The notes below the pieces were generated by a model that saw only the letters and a list, made by a program, of their open reading frames with translations, made no database searches and was not told where the DNA came from. Of a stretch of 64,000 nt of DNA, positions 50,894 through 62,060 are shown in pieces. Origin of the DNA: Puffinus mauretanicus (Eukaryota > Chordata > Aves > Procellariiformes > Procellariidae); the NCBI GenBank assembly GCA_023333565.1, contig JAJKFH010003075.1, positions 1,539,501 to 1,603,500 of the forward strand, written 5' to 3'. Each line of letters starts with the position of its first letter. Within the stretch, counting starts at the first letter, position 1. The position numbers and the translations under genes are program-made.

Positions 50894-53189
50894 TTGTAGA
50901 GTCACCATTATCATTCCAAGGTCTTCATCTGAACCATAGATTTAATTTCACATTCTGTACATGGCTATTTTGTATTCACTAGATATTCTACCACGTGCAC
51001 ATGAACACACACTCATGCACATACACAAATGTCTACATTTAAATAATGTTACAGGACCTAACTTAAAAACATAGAAGCAGGAAAATATATTGTATAAACT
51101 TCAGAAAAAAGATAAAAAGAAAAGGAAAAGAAGGGTAGTACTTCAATCTTTAAAAACGCTGTTGTAACTCTCCTGGTCTTTGCACAGTAGAGATCACAGG
51201 AGCAAAGAAAGCATTTCCAGTCATATTTTTTAATTATTTGCTTTCTGCAAGTTTCATTCAGACCCTCAAGAGTATATTTTCAAAGTATTGTGCCAGTTTT
51301 TGCAGCTTTGCAAGTCATATTTCTCTCTAAAATAATTTCATATTAGGCTTAAGAATTGATGCAATGATTTGAACATTTTGCCTTTTCTGCAGAGCTCAGC
51401 ATGTATTTCTTTCTTTTAACAAGCAATCACTTTATTATTATTCAATTTATAGATACACATTTGGGGTGGTCATAGCCAGGTATTGTGTAAAGTTGCAGCT
51501 GCACAAGAAAATTACATGGCATGGGAGTTCACTGACCAGTGCCACCGAAAGGGTAAAACTCAGTATGACCTTCCAATAAAGACTCACTGATAAGCAGACT
51601 CCACAATTTTATGAATCTTTCAGTTACGTCTACACCTTCTGATGTTTGCCACCCATGGCAAATTGTGGTGGTTTTGAAAGCATGACAGCAAGAACAATGC
51701 ATAGCTCAGTTTAAAAAAATCAGCAGGGTTTTCACAGGACTGCAGAGGCTTTTTGACACCCCCCCCATCTGAACAAATAACCCAGGCTGAGCTAAGAACC
51801 TTCACTTTAGCATGCATTGAGCTGTATCATTTGATACAGCTGCAGAAACATGGGGACAGAGCCTGCCCGCCCTCTCCTTCCCTTCATCCCCAGTTACTCC
51901 CTCTCAGGTAAACCGGAGTTGTGCCTATGCAGGTAAGTGCCCACAGCCCAAACTACAGAAGCAGACTTGCAAATTCTGGGCACAGACAGATGTACAACAC
52001 CTGGCATACAGCGTACAGTCCTTGCCTGCCCAGAGAAAACTTCATTTCAAGCATGTGCCATTTGTGATAGTTCAAATGCTGGACCAGTCCCTTCTGTGAC
52101 TGCTGTCAATGCGGCGAAAATACTGAAGGTAGGGCTCACCTCCCAGAGAAAAAGCAGCCTAACCAGGTTCGCAGAAAAGAACTGCTTCAGACTATGAGGT
52201 CCATGAGGCACTGCAGCACTTCCAGGAGATAAAGAACAATTTCAAACTGATCCACAAAGTTGTATTTGCTTTTGGTGCAACAGAGCAAACTGAAATCCTT
52301 TGGCTCAAGCATGTGAAGACAATTCGTTCTGACATTTCCAGGTAGAGATATTATTTTTTTATACCCATGAAAAATATCAGTATTTCACGTTTGATATAAC
52401 ATCAGACACATTTTGGTAAACCAGACTTCGGAAGAGAAATTCTGTTTTTTGCCTGCTTCAAGTATCACCAGCTTCGAGTCTCCACGAGCCATGAAAAGAA
52501 CTCCTGATCTTTTTTCCTCAACTCAGTAGTAAAGGTTTAAAACCATCAAGATTAAGAATATAACAAGGCCTCTCTTTTGAATCTTGAGAGCAAATATCGT
52601 ATTAGTCTCTTCAAATACAAGACTTAAATTTAAAAAATCACACCAAATCTAAGATTCAATGTCTTTACTTTCAGGAGCTGGAATTAAAAAAAAGTCACAG
52701 AAAAATCACAAGATTCACACGACTTTCTTAAGATAGGGAACACTGCTATTATTAATGACCAGCGGATGAAACACTTTCCTCATGAGAAGATCACACATAC
52801 TGAGCAACTGCTTCAGCATTATTGAGCAAGTTAACTACCTGCTGTATTGTGGACTGCAGTGCTAAAATAATTAGAGAGGCGGTATGACACAGTACAGAAA
52901 GTCCGATAAATAGCATTATGCTTCTACTGTTGCTACAAACTTCTCTGTGAAATCTTTCTGTGCCTTGTTTTTCCCATTACTAAAGTAGGGAGAGCGATCA
53001 GGTTTCCTGCATGGGAACACTGCCTTAGACACTTCAGGTAAAGGGCTATAAAACTAAGCATACTTGAGAAACCTGACTTTGTATGTTGCCTGGACACACA
53101 GGCTGGACTTGACTCCACAGCAATCTTCCCCAGCATTTCATGTTTATTCACATAGTTATGAATCCCTTTATTTTTACTTTCTGCCTATT

Positions 53190-53650
53190 TTCCCAGTACG
53201 GAAAATCAGACTTACTCGTCTTTAGTTCCCCAGATCCCCTTGGAGAAATCTGCTCTACATTGCCTCATCTTCCATTCCTCCAGTACCAAGATCAATTTAA
53301 AGGATATTTTACACAGCACAGTAGTTTGACACTTTCATATTTGAGCTCCTTTAGAACTCGTAAGCAAATACCATCATCCCAACAATTTATTACTATATGT
53401 TTTATCCAATTGTTCTAAAATCTTTCTCACTAACATGTTAATTTGAGATAGTTCCTCCAGCTTATTCACCCACGAACAGCATCTGATACAGAAATCTTCC
53501 CAGGCTCCATGATACTGAACATCAAACCAAATAATTCACCTAGCTTTTCTCCCACGGCTTTATCTTCTTTGAGCTTTCTATTACACCCTGACCATAGCTT
53601 CTGGTTTCCCCAAGGCGCATAAAAGGCCCTCTCTTCCTTCATGAAGCTCT
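53190..53650 (-). mobile_element. degraded CR1/L3-like LINE fragment (RT N-terminal region)
   Basis: The minus strand at 53,239-53,207 reads G-D-L-G-N-stop-R-R-V-S-L, a decayed form of the GDPxNYRPVSL motif at the start of CR1/L3-type reverse transcriptases. Farther right on the plus strand, the DNA tracks the antisense of such elements as I remember them: tcatatttgagctcctttag, then ttattactatatgtttt, then ttcacctagcttttctcccac. It is a different segment of the element from the copy at 42.7 kb and about 10 kb away, so it is a separate insertion. It is inactive. Confidence 0.72.
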
Positions 53651-56116
53651 GAAGGATTTTAGTTTATGCCACATGGTGTTTTCAGAGCCATCAACCTTTT
53701 AATTAAGCACTGAACAGAATTTCTGACAGGGTTCATCTGCATTGTGCCTCGGTTTTCTGAAAGAAACAAAGCTGCTACTAAGTATTGTTATTAGGAAAAA
53801 AATAAGCATGCTGTATTACAAGGAACAAGAGAAAGAAGAAAACTATTTTAAAGGTAAATGAAGTATTTTCCAACACACCATGAGAATTTGATCCACTACA
53901 CAAACTTTAAGTCAGCATCCACATGCATACAGTACTCGGAGAACTTTCTCATCTCTGCAATAAAATACAATACTTCTTTGTAGAGACAAACCCTGAGGTC
54001 CTAACTAAAAAAAAAAAATGCATACTTGATTTCAATAACATTTGTTTCTACCTAAAGATGGCCAATGATACCCCCCTCCAAAAAAAACAAAACCTAGACA
54101 AGAAACATAACACACCAGAACCTGTCTTAGGACTTCAGGACTGGGTCCCATACTGTTTTCTATTTGAAGTTTGGCATTATAAAATAATCATTCCAGGACC
54201 GTGACCTTTTGTGCCAAGTTTCAGCCTGAAGCTGAGTTATTAACTGTAAGGGGTGGAAAAGTAAGGTATTTATAATGGCTCCGGTGGTATAACCTTCATT
54301 AGAACAGTGTGGATGGAGCTGCTATCAGAAAGACTTCTAAGAAGCTGGTGGGTGAAATTATAATTTATGTCATGCAGCACCTTGAGGCAAATTTTAAAAC
54401 AATTATTTGTGAATGCTACAAAGACATTATCCTACAGCATTCCCATCAATAATACAGCCCCCAAAACTGATTCAGAAGAGGGAAAACCGCCATGATTCCA
54501 ATTAAAGGCAATAAACCGCACAGTCTGTATTATATCTCAGGTATCCCATGAGCCTATACTCCAGAAATGCTTTTTTTCTCTGTCTGATGATGTCCTCTTG
54601 TCTACATAAACTGTTTTTTTGCCCAAGCTTTTTCTTTTATGGAGGATAAATAAGCAAAATTCATATTCGGCCCAGCACCTGCTGAAGCTGTCAGCTGTAG
54701 TGTTTGTCATATTTCAGTCAAAGCTGAAGCCAGCCAGTCATTTTTATACTGCACAATCCCTACATACTCGAGGACCAGAATTAATGAATTAGCTATTGAT
54801 TAAATTCCACTCTAGCAAATCCACCGTGGCAAATAAATGAACTACCCGGGGCACGTGTAGGCCACGGCCAGACATGTCCGGGCAATCGATCAGTAGTTAG
54901 TATTCTTTTGGGATATAAGAACAGCTGATGATAATATGACATGTAGGAAAAGGCAGCGTAGAAACAGAGTCTGTTTCTGGCTGAGCAGATTATAAATAGG
55001 AAGGCATTTTTGATCCTTTTGCATTCATGTGTTATGACATATTTAGTCTATATATAATAGCAGAAACATGCATAAGTGTTTGCAGTACAGACAATACAGA
55101 CAAAGGCATACATAAGTTAAAGCCAAGGGCAAAAGATGAAATCCTGAATTGAGTTCTTATCATCAAACAAGCTTTGACTGTATCTGTATGTGTGACTGAA
55201 AAATAGCAAGCTTAATTTCACCCTTATACAGAGACAAATGCTGAATTGAAGCAAAATGTAGAAATGATAAACAGCAAACCAAAGTCCTTAAGAGATTGGA
55301 GAAGCAAACCCCTCTGTTGGCCATTTCCGAAGGCTCAGATGTTAGATTTTTGTTATTTAAAAAGAAGATTTTTTTTCTTTCTATAAAAAAACACCGCTAA
55401 TGAGCATACCCCACCAGAAGTGTAATAAAATCACATGAACAATAACATACACACAGGAGGCTAACTGTTTTATTGTTGGTGTAATTCTGAAAAATGTGTT
55501 AGCGAGCTTAGTTTTAGTCTGTCTTTGGAAGACATTAACTCCCAAAGAATCACTGTATATGTTACTATTTGGCTGCTTCTAAGGACTGCAAATCTGATGG
55601 TCCCTTTACAATTAAGAAGTTTGTCCATGCCTGTGGATGTAGTGGATAGGCAGATCGCAAACAGTGGTTCAAGGAGACATAGATATGCATGCCTTTTAAG
55701 ATAGCTTACTAATTCTTACTGTTGTGATAGGTGACTTTTTTCTACCCACACTTATTCTAAGTTTCCATTATCAGCATCGCATTGCTCCCTGAGCATTAAT
55801 CTTCCTCTTCTTAACTGACAGCAAAATGTGATAATTTTCATTCCTCTACACTTCTTCTCTTAACTACTTCCACTTACGCTTTATTTATTATCACAGCACA
55901 GTGATACCCAAATGGGTATGTGCAATCAACCAAGGGTGAGTTTTCTTCAGTTGCTCTTTTGGCCAAAAACTCCAAGACCAAAAATAACAACCATATAAAA
56001 TGTACACTGAATTCTTTTATGCACCTTATTCAATTGAGAGAAGACAACCTTACATTCTGGTCCCCATTCCAGCCACAAATCACTCTGATATATGAAAGCC
56101 ACCTATAGCATAGTAC

Positions 56117-56229
56117 CTTGAGCCAATTATGTGAATAATGGGTGCTGACAGCTGCTTTGGCTCATCTTCCACAGTTGTAATCTGGGTCCCATTGCTTCTC
56201 ACACAGGCATACACCGTGCAGGCTTCAAT
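56117..56229 (-). CDS. USH2A: USH2A exon 47 (FN3 end, short exon)
   Basis: This short 113-bp exon was found by extending the phase chain: exon 46 ends on a full codon and the reading IEACTVYACVRSNGTQ follows directly, completing the G strand of that FN3 repeat. It then reads through KQLSAPIIHIIGS into the next FN3 repeat and leaves two bases for exon 48. The acceptor is catcag and the donor CAAG|gtacta. A pair of cysteines (ACTVYAC) is a common usherin strand-F disulfide pattern. The size of 113 bp equals recalled human exon 47 (c.9259-9371). Confidence 0.94.
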
Positions 56230-58040
56230 CTGATGAAGAAGAACATGAGTTTCACATACTCAGCTGCGGAAATTATCCAGCTCTGCTACTTGTTTAGACT
56301 TCTCTCTTCACCCAAGATTTTGTTCTTTTCTATTTAACAGATTCCACACAGCCAGGAAAATACTGCAGCTTTGAGATAAGTATAGCTACCAGACATATAC
56401 TGCACTGTATCACATTTTCCCACACCACTTTCAAAAAAAGGGTACATGCAGCCCTCTGGCACTAATTGCTGTTCTCTGTTAAATTATCGCCAACAGAGTT
56501 GCAGTGAATTTGTTTTTCTGTATGTATATGTAGAATCTGGTACACAGCACTGAAAAAAATGTACTTTGATTTGGGACCTTGAGTAAGTTTTCTACACCTA
56601 TCATATATTCTGACATAAAAATAAGGATAACTTTTCCTTAATATTTTCTATTCCTTCATGTCTATTCTGGAAAATTAAAAGTGAAACATGCAAATAGGAA
56701 TCATACAGTTTGCTATGAAAAAAGCCACAGAAATAAAAACTTATTCCTTCAATTCTCGGGATTAAACTAAGCAGAGGCAAAGTGAAATAGCTAGTGAAGG
56801 ATGGTAACATTGTTTCTGTATTGTCAACAGAGAAGTTACTCAAAATAAAAGAGCACAAAAAGTGAAAGATAATGCAGAAAGATTACCAGTGAGATGCACA
56901 TGCATCCAAGATAATATTGTTTCCAGGACAAGAAGAAAAAGAATCAAAAGGAAAAAAAAAAAAGAAAAAAAAAACCAGCTAATTTCAGTTTTACCTATCA
57001 CATTGATGCAAATATAAGTCCAGTATAAAGACTAGGAAAACAGAAGAGAGGAATAATTAACATCTCAAGCAACAGAAGGTGGCCGTGGTAAATTAATATA
57101 GAGGGTCTATGAGTAAGACAGTACACTGAATTTGCATTGTTATTGAGAAAAGACAAATGTGTTTCCAAGTGGCATTCAGAAAGTCATACGTGTATTCATG
57201 GATGGAGGTTTGCTGTTTCAGTGGGGCTGGAACATAGAAATCTGTTACGGTATACCTGTCTGTGATGTTTGTTTATGGCATGTAGTAACTGGATGCAAAT
57301 TTTCAGAACTAAGTATACATGGTACTACTAAGTCCTTCTCATATATAATGCAAACTACACCTGAATGAAGTAGACAGGTATAGTTACAATTAAGTGTCAA
57401 ACTCCATTTCTTGAATATATTAATACAACTTAAGGATAGAAAGATATTATGTATTCTTTTTTTTTTATTCTGCACACAGTATTTTGCCTTTCATTAGATA
57501 TATGAATAGAGATAGAGAAAGGGAAAAGCAAAGAAAAAATATTGTACTTATTAATAGCATAAAATGTACTACTATGATTTCAGAGATCAGTTCTGCTTCC
57601 TCCTCAGAAGGATAAGGAGAAAAAAAATGATGAAAGGATGACAAATGCAATATCATTATTTCTCTGTGCTGATATATTATGCATGCCTGATGTTTCTAAA
57701 ACAATTGCAATTTTCTTTTAATGAGTAGGAGTAGAATCTTTGCCTCTTTGTAATATATGTTGAGGCTTTGCTAATGTTGTAGCACAGAGCATTTAGAGGA
57801 AAGTAAATGGAGTTTTGACGGTTTGAAAAAAGATAATGGAAATTTGTATTATGAAAAGTGTACACAGACCTAAAATATGCTGAAAATAAATTCATGCCTT
57901 GTATGTATATATACACAAACATCAGTGCAAATATATGTCCATGTATGTAAAGAAATTCATGAAACAATATTCTGCTTGGAAATACACATATTTTATGTAA
58001 AATCAAAGTATGTTACACAATGCAAAAAAGATATTCTAAC
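56230..58040 (-). other. USH2A: USH2A intron 46
   Basis: A 1.8-kb intron with an interrupted A-rich run near 56,949-56,975 and a T run near 57,457-57,468. Nothing else was seen. Confidence 0.87.
56949..56975 (+). repeat. interrupted A-rich run
   Basis: Two A runs of ten or more are separated by a single G, in intron 46. No retroposon body was recognised on its left side. Confidence 0.8.
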
Positions 58041-58243
58041 CTGTATATCATATACAGTGAACGGAGACAAATCTGCTAAAAGAAAGGACCCCGGCTCGTT
58101 CATTCCGGTCTTGTACTGCTTATTATTTACATAGATAGAGTACTCTGTGACAACACCATTTGGGTTTGAAGGCGATGTCCAGATGACACGTACAGCTGTA
58201 CTGTTGATGATGACAACCTCTGGAGGGAACATGCCCTCAGGCT
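58041..58243 (-). CDS. USH2A: USH2A exon 46 (FN3 first part)
   Basis: This 203-bp exon has acceptor tttctag and donor CAG|gttaga, entering in phase 1 and ending on a full codon. The translation PEGMFPPEVVIINSTAVRV leads into WTSPSNPNGVVTEYSIYVNN and ends DLSPFTVYDIQ. These are strands A to F of an FN3 repeat, with the W core residue, the usherin-typical P-x-x-P-N-G turn before strand C, and L-x-P-F-T-x-Y. The NST sequon is exposed near strand B. Length and phases equal recalled human exon 46 (c.9056-9258). Confidence 0.95.
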
Positions 58244-59587
58244 CTAGAAATAAAGGAAGAAACTGAATAAACTCCAGCTGTCTCTGCAAAAGCACTTGTT
58301 TAACCAAATGCAGATTAGTATTTAGGTTTAGCAAAGGGTTCACTGCTTATCTGCTTTCCTCTGATGAAGTTATCACAGTCTGTAGTCTTCTGTAAATTGG
58401 CTTATTATACTCTCAGTTAGAAACCATGAGAGCTGATGGTAAAATGCTTTATACCAGCAGCATAGTGTCAATCACCAGTAGTATGTGGCCAGTGAGATAT
58501 GATGATAAATTATTCACCCATCTGCACTGCCAACATAGAAACATTATTTTTATGTCTCCCCAATCCTAATCCTTCCAAAAAAAGAGAAAACCAGAGCATT
58601 TTGCTTTTAAAGCAAAACCTGAGACCAAAATACTTCATGTCTGGTGGAATGTGACGTTATCAGCCTCATAGCTGAAGTACTATGAAGCAATATGCAATAT
58701 TGTCATTATGTAAATGGTTTTGAATGTTGATTACTATAGATAATGATGAAGTCTAACACTTATTTTAAAAAAAAAAAACCAACACCTTCCTTAGCGTTAA
58801 ATTACACAATTATCTAAGCATGTCAGAAATAACCATGCAAAGACCTATTTTTACCATAAGAACCCATCTTTACCAGTTGAAAAATTGTCCTTGCAATCGA
58901 TTCTATTTTATAAACAAAGGTGCTGACCTTTGGCATCAGAAAGGAAATGGAATCCTCACTTAAAGTGCTTTGCTAATGACCTGGAACACTTGCTTCTGAG
59001 GTAATGATATTATAATGTTTATAATGAGACTTTATAAAGCAAAAAGATTAGAAAGACCATTCTAAACACATTTCAGATTCACAATTATTTTTTTATTTTA
59101 GTCCTTCCCCTGCCCCTCCCCCCACACTTGCCCACTGACATAGAAATGACTCATAAAGAATTTTCTTTGAGGCTGAACTTACACCTAGAGTTTCTGGTGA
59201 CTCAGGAAAGGCCCTGTGTATGACTGTCATGTCAAAAGCATATTGCTCCACAGAGCAAATCGTTCACAAAACCCATTAATTGTTTCTAAATTCCACCATT
59301 TATTGATATGAACTCAGTTCTAAACTTAGAGCACACAGATAGGAGTATGCAGGAGAAGATGAGAACAAACTGGGTTAATATGTGCTATTAGAGCTTTTGC
59401 TTCTGTCTCAGTGGGACCGTTTATTGATCTACCACATGATGACAACCAGCACTTAAGCATTTTAGCGTTTTAGCCCTTTTCCCTTTTATACCGGAAATTT
59501 TATAATGGAAGGATGACTGATCTCAACCCTAACAAAAATCAATCAATTCTCAGATTTTAAGCCAAGCCGCATTCACTGCTAACCAAC
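58244..59587 (-). other. USH2A: USH2A intron 45
   Basis: A 1.3-kb intron with an A run near 58,767-58,778. No other feature is visible. Confidence 0.88.
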
Positions 59588-59797
59588 CTCCATCTGAAGT
59601 AGTCACATGCACAACTTCACTGTTGATGCCGTGGGCTCCGTTAAAAACTTGAAAAAATATCTGATACTCTGTGTTGGGCTGCAAATCATCTATGACCATG
59701 GAGTTTACATCAGCCTGGATCCTCAGAGATCTTCTATCGTCAGTAGAATTCAAGGAGAGGGTGTAATATGCAACATCTCCTTGCAAATCTTGTAGTG
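59588..59797 (-). CDS. USH2A: USH2A exon 45 (FN3 repeat body)
   Basis: This is a 210-bp phase 1-1 exon, so skipping it would keep the frame. The acceptor is cttag and the chosen donor is GAG|gttggt. The translation contains QDLQGDVAYYTLSLNSTDD, then DDLQPNTEYQIFFQVFNGAH and EVVHVTTSD. These are the C to G strands of an FN3 domain with the usual L-x-P-x-T-x-Y motif. There is a sequon at NST. A second GT lies four bases downstream (gttagc), but only the first donor gives the reading frame that joins exon 46 as D-G-E-P-E-G. The length matches recalled human exon 45 (c.8846-9055). Confidence 0.94.
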
Positions 59798-61896
59798 CTA
59801 AGAAAAGAAAGGAAAAACATTGGGAGATCAACTGGTAAATATTCAGCAAGTTTTTTATCAACAACATTTATTGTGAAGAGAAAAACAAATTTTATGCAGA
59901 CCCACTTATTTAAAAAAAAGCAAAGATTCCATCAGGTGCCTTCAATTTCACCCTTGTAAGCAGAGATGCAGACTGCTCTTCCAAATTTGTCAAAATTATT
60001 AACAGTTCATCATCCTATCTAGCAGTGGAGAAAGCTTTCTTTCTCTAGACATCCCCATGATGACAATGGGATCTGTGAAGTAAACAAATTAATAGGTGAA
60101 ACCCACTGCTAGCAGTGGTGTGCGGACCTTGAAGCTTGTCACTGCGAAAGGATGGCTTTCACCCAGATAGAAGGGAGAGAGCAAATCAGACTGCTCTGCG
60201 GCGTTAGTTTAAGATGGAAACCTCAGAGATTTTTTTTTCCCTTTTTGCTCCTTCCTTTCAAAAGCCACATCCCTACCCTGCCCCAAAAGTATGGAATTCC
60301 TGTGTTAGTCCTCTAGCCATGAATAAGGGGCAAGTGTCTATGTCTTAAATTATAGTTACATTCAACTTTACACAGACAACCTTTTGTCCATAGTGAAAAT
60401 GAAAATCTACATGTTATTATTTTAGAACAAGCATGATAGCATCATGTACATGTAAAGTTGTAATACACTCAGAAGCATTATATTTACAGGGGAAATTTCT
60501 TCCTAAAATGTGTTTTGCCCAGCACTAGCTTCCCCAGTGAAATGAGGAAAAAAAAAACCAGTTCGATTTTCTGGCTACACAGGGAAGGGCATTCACTGGT
60601 CTGAGCTGGTGGATAAACAAGAATTCCAGGCAAGCCTCGCTTCTCCATTTTAGTAACTCAGATATAGTCTGTTATCTTATCTGTCCTTTGTCAAACAGTG
60701 TATGTTCAGATCTGATCAAATGCAACTGCGTATCCAGTAGGCACCAAGATGAAAAGAATAATTATGACAAAAACTTTAAGCATTGATACATATTGCTTTA
60801 AATGACACACTGATCAGGACTCTGCTGACTGAGAAATAGCATTGATAAAGGCCAGAAGCATATTTTCAGATTTAATAGTACGCAGTTTTGTCATAGAAAT
60901 TCTTAATCAAGAGTGATATGTTATTTTTATTTCAAGTGATACAGATACGAGTCCTAAATCCTTAGAAGTCAGAAACCTTCAGTAGGTTTTCCAGAAAAAG
61001 AAAACTAGCAAGGCAACTTACATTAAGGTCTCCCAAGTTCCCAAAGAAAACAAGAAAATCCTTTAAAAACTAATATTATGAAAAAATGAAACATGGGTAT
61101 ACAAAATAGTTAATATGCTTATTGCAACATAAGAAGTAATAAAATATGATAAGGTTTTCAAATAACGAATGGTCCTGTCTTGGTGTTTAACCTTTGCATT
61201 CACAAACATATATGAAGGAAATTTCTAAGGTATGAATGAAAATAAAACCAGATTGCATTACCTACATCTAGAAGGTCAGGGGTTTATATTACTAAGGTAA
61301 TGAAACTTCAGTGAGCTGCTTCAGATCTATTACATTTGTCAGTTTTTATAAGCATGCTTACTTCAGGCATGCAATTATAAAATAAAGAGACTACATTAGT
61401 GGCAATACAGCACCCAGTCCTTATAAAACCATTTGCATGTAAGTCATGAAGAAATTCCCCACTGCTGTATTAGCAAACCAACTACAGAAATTGGCTAAAT
61501 TCATTTTAAGGAGCAGAGCAAAAAGAGAGAGAAAGGGGATCCTCTCATCCTGAAGGGATATATATGTAAATTTTCATACAAAGAGATTAAATACACCACA
61601 AAGACAACAGGATTTCGTGTACTACTACTGTATAGATTTCTCATGAGTTTGCATTAACTATTTCTTCACTTTCACTATTCTCATTCTGCAGAAATAGCAT
61701 ATAATAAATACAAACATGACTGAGAAATAGCAAAATGTGCACATTTCTTTTCCTATTTCTTTCTTTTCCTTTCAAGGACACTTAGGTATATTATAAATCA
61801 AGGCAAGGACTGTGTTTCCTATGAGAGCAAGGCAGACCAACATAAGTGATGGCAGGTTAACATCTAGTTACTGGAATAAATACTAAGCACACTTAC
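59798..61896 (-). other. USH2A: USH2A intron 44
   Basis: A 2.1-kb AT-rich intron. No repeat, exon or RNA gene was recognised. Confidence 0.86.
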
Positions 61897-62060
61897 TTGG
61901 TTTTGACCATTCCACTTCTACAGCAGTATGATTAACAGCACGTGCAATGAGGAGACTTCCTTTCTCTGGTAATCCCGCTAATGTAGTAGCTATCACTTCT
62001 TCACCTGATGTATATCCTACCTCGTTGTGCACTATGAGCTTGTACTCGTATGTTGTGTAC
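61897..62060 (-). CDS. USH2A: USH2A exon 44 (FN3 end and next FN3 start)
   Basis: This is the first usherin exon visible in gene order, 164 bp, with acceptor cttag and donor gtaagt. It enters with two codon bases supplied by the unseen exon 43 and leaves one base for exon 45. The translation begins YTTYEYKLIVHNEVGY, the classic F-strand of an FN3 repeat. It continues to GLPEKG and then opens the next FN3 repeat with VEVEWSKP. An N-glycosylation sequon NHT lies in the second part. The length equals human exon 44 (c.8682-8845, recalled from splice-variant names). Usherin FN3 repeats project from periciliary photoreceptor membranes and stereocilia ankle links. The exon assignment rests on the uninterrupted phase chain through all 18 exons. 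Confidence 0.94.

Larger units (their letters stand above)
49430..56116 (-). other. USH2A: USH2A intron 47
   Basis: A 6.7-kb intron holding a 13-bp-arm hairpin (50,862-50,893) and a second CR1/L3-like LINE fragment (about 53,190-53,650), both listed separately. No exon-like frame is supported. Confidence 0.83.

Noticed and set aside
54840..54890. E-box (cacgtg) and a p53-type half-site (agacatgtcc) in a CpG-containing stretch
   Set aside because: Short motifs of this size occur by chance in 64 kb, and no second p53 half-site is adjacent.
59584..59588. Alternative donor gttagc four bases beyond the chosen exon 45 donor
   Set aside because: It adds four bases and breaks the frame into exon 46, whereas the upstream GT gives the expected D-G-E-P join.
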